Of a stretch of 5,906 bases of DNA, positions 1 through 5,531 are shown piece after piece (position 1 is the stretch's first letter; every line of letters starts with the position of its first letter). Source of the stretch: Dictyoglomaceae bacterium (GTDB lineage Bacteria; Dictyoglomota; Dictyoglomia; Dictyoglomales; Dictyoglomaceae); NCBI GenBank assembly GCA_026417425.1, contig JAOADF010000009.1, positions 1 through 5,906 of the forward strand. The letters run 5' to 3'. Both the position numbers and the translations under genes were made by a program. The notes under the pieces are model-generated. The model searched no databases. It saw nothing but the letters and a program-made list of their open reading frames with translations, and was not told the DNA's origin.

Positions 1-72
1 TTCTCTATAGCAGTATTTTTACAAGATGTAAATACAAAGGAAATCTATAATGGAGAAAAAATAGAATTGTAA
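1..72 (+). CDS. 3' end of an unidentified upstream gene (partial)
   Basis: Frame 1 is open from the window edge to a TAA at 70-72 and encodes 23 residues ending NGEKIEL. Only the C-terminal tail is visible, so no family can be assigned. The piece AVFLQDVNTKEI loosely recalls the C-terminal strand of some thioredoxin-like proteins, but that is too weak to name. It is taken as a real gene end because it keeps the codon style of its neighbours and its stop lies only 5 bp before the kinase start, as in an operon with coupled translation. It is probably co-transcribed with the kinase. Confidence 0.55.
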   Translation, partial: FSIAVFLQDVNTKEIYNGEKIEL

Positions 73-77
73 AGAAG

Positions 78-1058
78 TTGAAGAAAAAATATTTTTTAGG
101 AATTGATGGGGGACAGACAAAAACCCTTTGTATTATTGGAGATGAAAAGGGTAATATAGTTTACTTTGGAAAGGGAAGAGCTTTAGATCATATTCTTTCT
201 TCTATTGGACCAGAAACTGCAAAGAGTTCTTTTAAAGAATCTCTTTCACCTTTCCCTCTTTATCCTGATATGGAATTTGAATCTTCCTTCTTAGGATTAA
301 CAGGAGTTCCCAATAAGGATTCAAAAGAGGCTAAAGCATATTACGAGGTGGCAAAAGAGGTTATAAATTCAAAGAATATATTTGTTGACAATGATTCTAT
401 AATTGCCCTTACAGGTGCCTTTTCGGGAAAAGAGGGAATAATTGTTATAGGTGGAACGGGATCTATCTCCCTTGGATTTGATGGAAAAAATTATGCTCGA
501 TGTGGAGGTTTTGGTTATTTATTTGGAGATGAAGGGGGAGGTTTTCAGATAGTCCTTCAAGGAATAAAGATTGCTTTAAAATTCGAAGATGGTTGCCATC
601 CGCCTACTCTTATTAGGGAAAAAATGTTAAGAGATTCTTCCTATCCTTCCATAGAAGCTTTAATAAGAGATTATTATGCGGGAAAAATTGATAGGCACAA
701 AATTGCTCTTTACACAAAAAGTATAAAAGAAGCGGAAGAAGAAGGAGATATTTATGCGCGGGAAATACTTGTTAATGCGGGAAGGGAGTTAGCAAAGCTT
801 GTAGATTGTGTATATAAGAAATTAAGTTTTAAAGAAAAAATGAAAGTGGCAACTCTTGGGGGAGTCTTTAATATCCCTTTGGTAAAAGAAGAATTTTTAA
901 AGTCTTTAGATAAAAATATTTATGAGATAAAGGAGCCTGAATTTCCTGCCATTGTTGGAGCTTTAATAAAAGCCTATCAATTATCTGGAATCTCTTTAAC
1001 TAAATCCTTAAAAATTAACTTAAAAAAATCTTTTAATATAAAAGTATATCCTCTATAA
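78..1058 (+). CDS. murK: BadF/BadG/BcrA-type sugar kinase, probable N-acetylmuramate / N-acetylglucosamine kinase (MurK-like)
   Basis: A 326-residue ASKHA-fold kinase of normal family length and probably cytosolic. The visible motifs come in the expected order: phosphate-1 loop DGGQTKT (10-16), connect-1 region VDNDSIIALTGA (103-114), phosphate-2 loop GGTGS (125-129), the family-typical GFGYLFGDEGGG (144-155), and the adenosine loop LGGVF (260-264). Members phosphorylate amino sugars such as GlcNAc, or MurNAc and GlcNAc in the case of C. acetobutylicum MurK. The MurNAc assignment here rests on the facing murQ-namZ pair, because MurQ needs MurNAc-6-phosphate and no PTS transporter is visible; plain GlcNAc kinase is the main alternative. 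The start is TTG at 78: no in-frame ATG or GTG lies nearby, and the first motif begins at residue 5. The Shine-Dalgarno is poor (AGAAG directly abuts the TTG), so coupling to the upstream stop 5 bp away is likely. The 3' end overlaps namZ by 26 bp. Oddity: Gln replaces the usual third Gly of DGGGTKT. Confidence 0.85.
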   Translation: MKKKYFLGIDGGQTKTLCIIGDEKGNIVYFGKGRALDHILSSIGPETAKSSFKESLSPFPLYPDMEFESSFLGLTGVPNKDSKEAKAYYEVAKEVINSKNIFVDNDSIIALTGAFSGKEGIIVIGGTGSISLGFDGKNYARCGGFGYLFGDEGGGFQIVLQGIKIALKFEDGCHPPTLIREKMLRDSSYPSIEALIRDYYAGKIDRHKIALYTKSIKEAEEEGDIYAREILVNAGRELAKLVDCVYKKLSFKEKMKVATLGGVFNIPLVKEEFLKSLDKNIYEIKEPEFPAIVGALIKAYQLSGISLTKSLKINLKKSFNIKVYPL

Positions 1059-2175
1059 AATTTCTATATTCTTCCTCTTCTTTTTTCCATCTTTCATATA
1101 TTTCCTGCCAACTTTTCCCTAATAAAATATCATTCTTTGTTTCCTCATCTCCAATTAGAAAATCAATCCTCTCTACTTCATTATATTTCACAAATTGGAT
1201 TTTATCAGGAAAATATTTAAAGATTATTTTTAAAAAGGTCAATGCAACTCTTATAAAATCCGCATTGTATTTTAAGGGGAAAAATTCTAAGCCTCTGCAT
1301 ATCTCTCCCTTATATTTTGAAAATTCAGGAACAAAATATCTTTTTCTAAAGGCTATATCATCAAACTTCTCCTTCATCAATTCTTCATATAAAAGATCTT
1401 CATCTATCCAAGGAGCACCAATGTATTCAAAAGGCTTTGTAGTTCCTCTACCTTCAGAGATATTTACTGCTTCAAAAAAGCACATTCCTGCATAACATAT
1501 GGTTGAGGAAAAGGTGGGAAGATTTGGAGAAGGAACATTCCAAAAAAGTCCTGTATCAGGATAAAAGTCCTTTCTTTTCCAATTTTCCAATCTAACAACT
1601 TTTAAATCCAGATCTAATTTTTTAATTCTCTTAAAATAAAGGGCAAGTTCACCAATAGTTAATCCATATCTTATGGGAAGCTTGTATCCTCCTACAAAGG
1701 AGTTTAAATTTTCTCTTATTCTTGGTCCTTTAATAATTTCTCCAGAAAGGGGATTAGGTCTATCAAGAACCACATAAGGAATTTTATATTTCTCAGCAGA
1801 TTCCATAGTATAAGCAAGGGTATATATAAAGGTATAAAATCTTAATCCCACATCCTGAATATCAAATACAAATGTATCTATATTTTCTAAATCTTCTTCT
1901 GTTGGTTTTAATTTTTCTCCATATAAGCTTATAATTTTAATTTTATATTTAGGATGATAAGAATCCTTTATATGTATTCCATCCGCTATTCCAAAGAGTC
2001 CATGCTCGGGAGTAAATATTTTCTCAATTTTTATCCCCTCTTTAAGCATTAGCTCAATATTACTTTTTAAATCCGAAGAGACTCCCGAATAATTGGTAAT
2101 CAAGCCTACCCTTTTTCCTTTTAATATACTAAAATTATCTTTTCTAAGAACATCAAGTCCTAAGATAGTCTTCAT
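1033..2175 (-). CDS. namZ: Exo-beta-N-acetylmuramidase NamZ (DUF1343 family)
   Basis: A 380-residue DUF1343 protein, the family of Bacillus subtilis NamZ (YbbC), which cleaves terminal MurNAc from the non-reducing end of peptidoglycan fragments. The recognisable blocks are VGLITNYSGV (23-32), TPEHGLFG (55-62), DIQDVGLRFYTFIYT (105-119), VVLDRPNPLSG (135-145), GLTIGELALYF (171-181), NVPSPNLPT (213-221) and SEGRGTTKPFEYIGAPW (240-256). Length and block order look complete. Family members are often exported, but this one begins MKTILGLDVL at the conserved domain with no hydrophobic leader. An in-frame TAA two codons upstream rules out a longer start, so the protein should be cytosolic. Its ATG overlaps the murQ stop (ATGA, 4 bp), which implies translational coupling, and a purine-rich GGAAAGAAG inside the murQ end may serve as ribosome binding site. 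The 3' end overlaps the convergent kinase gene. Confidence 0.92.
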   Translation of the reverse strand: MKTILGLDVLRKDNFSILKGKRVGLITNYSGVSSDLKSNIELMLKEGIKIEKIFTPEHGLFGIADGIHIKDSYHPKYKIKIISLYGEKLKPTEEDLENIDTFVFDIQDVGLRFYTFIYTLAYTMESAEKYKIPYVVLDRPNPLSGEIIKGPRIRENLNSFVGGYKLPIRYGLTIGELALYFKRIKKLDLDLKVVRLENWKRKDFYPDTGLFWNVPSPNLPTFSSTICYAGMCFFEAVNISEGRGTTKPFEYIGAPWIDEDLLYEELMKEKFDDIAFRKRYFVPEFSKYKGEICRGLEFFPLKYNADFIRVALTFLKIIFKYFPDKIQFVKYNEVERIDFLIGDEETKNDILLGKSWQEIYERWKKEEEEYRNFIEDILLY

Positions 2176-3077
2176 GAATTACTTCTTTCCAACTCCTCTA
2201 AGGTTTCTTTTATTCTTCCCTTATTTTTTTCAAGACAAAGCTTACAAGTATCATAATCTAAACCTGTTTTTGCCATAACAATGGCAATTTTAGTATTTCC
2301 CTTTGCCATTTCCCAGTATTTCTCCGCCTCATCCTGAGATAAATTACAAGCATTTCTTATAATTCTTATTGCTCTCTCCTTTAATTTTCTATTTTTAATC
2401 TGCAGATCTCCCATAAGATTTCCATATACTCTTCCTCTTTTTATCATTACTGCTGTAGATATCATGTTTAAAACTAACTTCTGGGCAGTACCTGATTTCA
2501 TACGGGTAGAACCAGTAATAACTTCTGGTCCCACTAAAAGAGTTACCGTTAAATCTGAAATTTTTTCCAGGGGAGTATTCTTATTACATACAATAGATGC
2601 AGTAAAGGCACCTATATTTTTTGCATATTCTAAGGCGCCCATAACATAAGGGGTTCTACCACTTGCTGCAATTCCTATAACCACATCCTCTTTTCTTAAA
2701 TCTCTTTCTTCTAAATCCCTTTTTCCCTGCTCATAATTATCTTCTGCTCCTTCGATGGAAAATCTCAATGCCTTATCTCCTCCTGCAATAATTCCTTGAA
2801 AAAGATTGGGATCTTCACCAAAAGTAGGAGGAATTTCTGATGCATCAAGAACTCCCAATCTTCCACTGGTCCCCGCACCAATATAAAAAACTCTTCCTCC
2901 CATATTTATTCTTTTTAATATTTCCTCTACTAATTTCGCTATCTTAGGAATTTCCTTTTCTACAGCAAAGGGAACCTTCTTATCCTCTTCATTAATTAAT
3001 CTGAGAATATCTTCTACTTCTTTCTCATCAATATTCACAGTATTGGGATTTATAGATTCTGTTAAAAATTCTTCCAT
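2172..3077 (-). CDS. murQ: N-acetylmuramic acid 6-phosphate etherase MurQ
   Basis: A 301-residue SIS-domain etherase that converts MurNAc-6-phosphate to GlcNAc-6-phosphate plus D-lactate in the cytosol, a core step of cell-wall sugar recycling. The hallmark is YIGAGTSGRLGVLDASEIPP (65-84) followed by TFG. Glu81 in SEIPP and Glu112 in EGAEDN fall where the E. coli catalytic Glu83 and Glu114 would be, a consistent offset of two. IAASGRTPYV (136-145) and GSTRMKSGTAQKLVLNM (189-205) complete the sugar-phosphate site, and a C-terminal helical part (about 240-298) follows, as usual. The length matches the family. The start is ATG at 3077, preceded by a good AGAGGT Shine-Dalgarno. The stop overlaps the namZ start. 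The product would feed GlcNAc-6-phosphate to NagA/NagB, which are not in this window. Confidence 0.97.
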   Translation of the reverse strand: MEEFLTESINPNTVNIDEKEVEDILRLINEEDKKVPFAVEKEIPKIAKLVEEILKRINMGGRVFYIGAGTSGRLGVLDASEIPPTFGEDPNLFQGIIAGGDKALRFSIEGAEDNYEQGKRDLEERDLRKEDVVIGIAASGRTPYVMGALEYAKNIGAFTASIVCNKNTPLEKISDLTVTLLVGPEVITGSTRMKSGTAQKLVLNMISTAVMIKRGRVYGNLMGDLQIKNRKLKERAIRIIRNACNLSQDEAEKYWEMAKGNTKIAIVMAKTGLDYDTCKLCLEKNKGRIKETLEELERSNS

Positions 3078-3079
3078 AT

Positions 3080-3187
3080 TTATACCTCTATTAAATTTTT
3101 TATGAGTTTTAGATAACCATACCTTTCCCCATGATTTCTGTTATTTTTATATATAATTTCAGCCCTGAATCTTTTAATATTCCTCAT
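3080..3187 (-). CDS. Possible small ORF (35 aa) filling the gap before murQ
   Basis: An ATG at 3187-3185 opens 35 codons that end in TAA at 3082-3080, two bases before the murQ ATG. The peptide starts MRNIKRFRAEIIYKNN and ends LKLIKNLIEV. It is basic, has no membrane segment and belongs to no family I recognise. The frame spans nearly the whole 119-bp spacer between the methyltransferase stop and murQ, uses the local preferred codons (AGA/AGG, ATA), and would end over the murQ ribosome binding site, allowing coupling. Against it, an AAGGA sits about 13 bases upstream of the ATG, too far for a good Shine-Dalgarno, and a 35-codon frame is not rare by chance in AT-rich DNA. It could also be the remnant of a decayed longer gene. 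Confidence 0.3.
   Translation of the reverse strand: MRNIKRFRAEIIYKNNRNHGERYGYLKLIKNLIEV
3084..3089 (-). promoter_or_regulatory. murQ ribosome binding site
   Basis: On the minus strand AGAGGT lies six bases before the murQ ATG at 3077. This is a near-consensus Shine-Dalgarno at good spacing and it fixes the start. It falls inside the last codons of the possible 35-codon ORF. Confidence 0.75.
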
Positions 3188-3196
3188 GATCTAAGT

Positions 3197-4474
3197 TCAT
3201 TCCTTTATATATCTTCTTATCCCTTTATTTTTAAACTTTTCTTTAAATAATATTATAAATTTATTTTTGTATTTAAAATCCATAGATAAATCAGGTCTAG
3301 CAATTCCTGATTTTATTAAATAAGAATTAATAAAGATTTTATTTTTTAAATAAATATAGGCTTTAATTTTATCTCTATCTTCAACCTTATTACTGTCAAA
3401 TTTCAAAAAAATTTCTTTTCCAAGTATATGATTTTTCATGTACTCTAAAAACTCTTTTTTCTTCTCAATTATTACTCCCAAGAATTTTACTTCCTTTCCA
3501 TTTTCTAATTTTAAAAAATCTTCTCCAAAATCTATAACTTTATATAATTTGTCTCTTTTAAAATTAGAATTTTTCGGATCTATATAAGGAGATAGATCTT
3601 TCAGAGAGGGATTATATTCTTTATCGTATGGGATTTCAACTTTTTCTTTTCTTTCATAAATTTCGATATTCTGAAAAATATCAAAGGTCTTTTCTAAAAT
3701 TCCTAATTTTTCCTTTATTATTTTTAAAAACTCTTTATTTATTTCATAACCAATTCCATTTCTGTTTAATTTCAAGGCTACCTTTAATGTGGTTCCACTA
3801 CCTAAAAATGGATCCAAAACAGTATCACCTACAAAGGAAAACATTTTAATTAGTCTTTTGGGAAGTTCCTCAGGAAACATGGCTTCATGATTTATCTGTT
3901 TTACTCCTCCAAAATTCCAATGCCCCAAAAAATATTCTTTCCATTCTTTTTTTGTTAGTTTTGAGGCTTCTTTTATTTCTTTTGGAACCTTCTTATTTTT
4001 TCCTGGTTTTTTAAATATGTGTATAAACTCATAATCTATCTCAACAATTCCATTGGGAGGATAGGGAAAGGATCCCATAATATTAGCCCCGCCAGTGGTA
4101 TTCATTTTAGTCTTTTTTTGCCATATAATACTTCCCATAAAATCAAATCCAATTTTTTCGCATTGAAGAATTATCTCAGAATGTATTGGTATTATTTTAT
4201 ATTTTCCATATATGACTCCTCTTGCAAATTGATCCCCAATATTTATACACAATCTTCCCCCATTTCTCAAAACTCTAAAACATTCCTTCCATACAAGATA
4301 TAAATCTTTTAAATAATGGTGAAGAGATTGTCCATAACCTATTTGATAAGGTACTCCATAATCTTTAATATGCCAATAAGGAGGAGAGGTGACTATTAAA
4401 TCGATAGATTTATCCTCCATCTCCTTCATTGATCTACTGTCTCCAATAATTATCTTCCCAGTAGAACTAATCAT
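3197..4474 (-). CDS. Beta-class DNA methyltransferase (N4-cytosine/N6-adenine) fused to a staphylococcal-nuclease-like domain
   Basis: A 425-residue fusion. Residues 1 to about 260 form a beta-class DNA amino-methyltransferase: the catalytic motif IV TSPPYW (29-34) comes before the AdoMet-binding motif I DPFLGSGTT (221-229), with FPEELPKRLIKMFS (200-213) before motif I as is typical. An SPPY form favours N4-methylcytosine, but N6-adenine cannot be excluded, and the target sequence is unknown. Residues about 320-425 resemble a staphylococcal nuclease (OB) fold: VKFLGV (329-334), a long helix, KAYIYLKNKIFINSYLIKSGIARP (371-394) and a basic tail. By eye, nuclease residues Arg35, Asp40 and Arg87 correspond to Lys330, Ile335 and about Lys369, so nuclease activity is unlikely and a DNA-binding or target-recognition role is more plausible. 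The ATG at 4474 is needed because the conserved IIIGDS strand starts at residue 8; it has no Shine-Dalgarno and appears leaderless. No restriction endonuclease is visible nearby. Confidence 0.85.
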   Translation of the reverse strand: MISSTGKIIIGDSRSMKEMEDKSIDLIVTSPPYWHIKDYGVPYQIGYGQSLHHYLKDLYLVWKECFRVLRNGGRLCINIGDQFARGVIYGKYKIIPIHSEIILQCEKIGFDFMGSIIWQKKTKMNTTGGANIMGSFPYPPNGIVEIDYEFIHIFKKPGKNKKVPKEIKEASKLTKKEWKEYFLGHWNFGGVKQINHEAMFPEELPKRLIKMFSFVGDTVLDPFLGSGTTLKVALKLNRNGIGYEINKEFLKIIKEKLGILEKTFDIFQNIEIYERKEKVEIPYDKEYNPSLKDLSPYIDPKNSNFKRDKLYKVIDFGEDFLKLENGKEVKFLGVIIEKKKEFLEYMKNHILGKEIFLKFDSNKVEDRDKIKAYIYLKNKIFINSYLIKSGIARPDLSMDFKYKNKFIILFKEKFKNKGIRRYIKE

Positions 4475-4480
4475 ATTAAA

Positions 4481-4489
4481 ATTATAACA
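4481..4489 (-). promoter_or_regulatory. Extended -10 promoter of the methyltransferase gene (leaderless start)
   Basis: The minus strand reads TGTTATAAT, a perfect TGnTATAAT extended -10 element, in the 37-bp spacer after the LacI-family gene. Six bases separate it from the methyltransferase ATG, so a start about 7 nt downstream of the hexamer would fall on the A of the ATG. There is no clear -35 (the matching region is A-rich), which an extended -10 can tolerate. Confidence 0.6.
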
Positions 4490-4511
4490 TGATAAAATTT
4501 GTAGTTTTTTT

Positions 4512-5501
4512 TCAAGCAGAAGTTCGAATCACTAACTTAGGCTCTAATATGATCTGTACAGGTTCTTCCTTTTCTTCTTTAAGCTTTTCAATGAGTATTT
4601 TTGCAGATTTTACTCCCATTTCATACTTTGATATCTCCACAGTAGTAAGAGGAGGATCCAGTAAATCAGTAAAGTCTAAATTATCACATCCCATTACTGC
4701 AATATCATCAGGTATTTTTATTTTTTTATCCTTTAAAATTTTAATTACTTCTAAAGCTATGGAATCGCAAAAGCAAAATATTGCTGTAGGCTTTGACCTT
4801 TGAGAGAAAACATGATCTAAAATATTTCTTAGATTAATATTGGGGCTTAAGGAATGTATAAACTTAGAGTTTATCTTTAAACCAGAATCAAGAAGAGCCC
4901 TCTTATAACCTTCTAATCTTAATAGGGCACTGGAACTTTTCCAAGAATTGATAAAAAGAATTTTTTTATGTCCCTTTTTGATAAGATATTCTGTTGCCAT
5001 TTTTCCTACTTTAAAATCATCACAAACTACATAGTTAGTATTTTTTTCTATGGTATTTCTTGCAACAAGGACAAAGGGAATTTGATTTTCCAAAAGATAT
5101 TTTACACTTTCCGATTGGTATTCCACTGGAGCTAAAATTAATCCATCTACCCTTTGGGCTCTCAAAGTTAATATGGATTCTCTTTCTTTATAGGGATCTT
5201 CATTGGAATTATATAAAGCTAAGGTATAACCTTGGGAAGATAATACATTCTCTATACCTGAAACTACAGTGGCATAAAAGGGATTTAGAATTGTTGTAAT
5301 TATTATACCAATTTTTTTTGTTTTTCCAGAGATAAGTCCCCGGGCTAAGGAATTAGGTATATAACCTAATTGCTTTGCGGCATCTAAAACTTTCTTTCTT
5401 GTGATGGGACTTACCTCTTCTTTGTTATTTAAGGCTCGAGAAGCAGTAGCTATACCTACTCCTGCAAGCCTTGCCACATCTCTTATGGTAATATGCTTCA
5501 T
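4512..5501 (-). CDS. LacI-family transcriptional regulator
   Basis: A 329-residue repressor of normal LacI/GalR length. Residues 4-25 are the helix-turn-helix (ITIRDVARLAGVGIATASRALN), followed by the hinge helix PNSLARGLIS (49-58) that inserts into the operator minor groove. Residues 62-329 are the periplasmic-binding-protein-like effector domain, with IGIIITTILNPFY (64-76), RVDGLILAP (117-125), and MGCDNLDFTDLLDPPLTTV (270-288). In the recognition helix, Ile17-Ala18 replace the Tyr17-Gln18 pair of E. coli LacI, so a different operator is expected. The effector is probably a sugar or sugar derivative but cannot be read from sequence. The start is ATG at 5501 with a strong AGGAG. It lies 21 bp behind the ABC transporter ATPase gene on the same strand, so it may control that transporter, and possibly murQ-namZ; this is inferred from position. 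No canonical LacI-type operator with a central CG was seen in the spacers. Confidence 0.93.
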   Translation of the reverse strand: MKHITIRDVARLAGVGIATASRALNNKEEVSPITRKKVLDAAKQLGYIPNSLARGLISGKTKKIGIIITTILNPFYATVVSGIENVLSSQGYTLALYNSNEDPYKERESILTLRAQRVDGLILAPVEYQSESVKYLLENQIPFVLVARNTIEKNTNYVVCDDFKVGKMATEYLIKKGHKKILFINSWKSSSALLRLEGYKRALLDSGLKINSKFIHSLSPNINLRNILDHVFSQRSKPTAIFCFCDSIALEVIKILKDKKIKIPDDIAVMGCDNLDFTDLLDPPLTTVEISKYEMGVKSAKILIEKLKEEKEEPVQIILEPKLVIRTSA

Positions 5502-5507
5502 AACAAT

Positions 5508-5514
5508 CTCCTCT
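5508..5514 (-). promoter_or_regulatory. Ribosome binding site of the LacI-family gene
   Basis: On the minus strand AGAGGAG stands six bases before the ATG at 5501. It is a strong Shine-Dalgarno and supports that start over internal ones. Confidence 0.8.
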
Positions 5515-5531
5515 CTTATATATTATATAAG
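5515..5531. repeat. 17-bp palindrome upstream of the LacI-family gene, overlapping a -10-like box
   Basis: The plus strand has cttatata, a single central t at 5523, then tatataag: perfect 8-bp inverted arms. It covers the stop codon of the ABC ATPase gene and ends directly before the regulator's Shine-Dalgarno. On the minus strand its centre contains TATAAT (5527-5522), a possible -10 without a convincing -35. It could be an autoregulatory operator or promoter for the LacI-family gene. It is all A/T except for the end bases, so chance symmetry in AT-rich DNA is a real alternative, and it lacks the central CG usual for LacI-type operators. Confidence 0.35.

Noticed and set aside
1030..1044. 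CTTTT / AAAAG inverted repeat as a terminator between the convergent genes
   Set aside because: The five-base, nearly all-AT stem lies inside both coding ends with no adjoining U-tract, so it is too weak to call.
1265..1495. A 76-codon plus-strand open frame inside namZ
   Set aside because: It is antisense to a complete, motif-rich gene, has no recognisable domain, and reads like a reverse-strand shadow.
2093..2649. Two plus-strand frames of about 60 codons opposite the namZ start and murQ
   Set aside because: Both lie antisense to strongly supported coding sequence and have no family features.
3158..3169. Short inverted repeat TTCAG-CC-CTGAA as a possible terminator after the methyltransferase
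   Set aside because: The loop is only two bases, the usable stem is about four base pairs, and no U-tract follows on either strand.
3628..4303. Plus-strand frames of 73 and 94 codons opposite the methyltransferase
   Set aside because: They are antisense to the methyltransferase motifs. Their Phe/Leu/Ile-rich translations are the expected reverse of Lys/Glu-rich coding sequence, not membrane proteins.
3197..4474. A restriction-modification or other defence island
   Set aside because: Only a methyltransferase is present. No endonuclease, helicase, specificity subunit, toxin or mobile element is seen, and the base style matches the neighbouring genes.
4489..5299. Plus-strand frames of 104 and 79 codons opposite the LacI-family gene
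   Set aside because: They are antisense to a full-length regulator with intact HTH and effector domain, and no independent evidence supports them.
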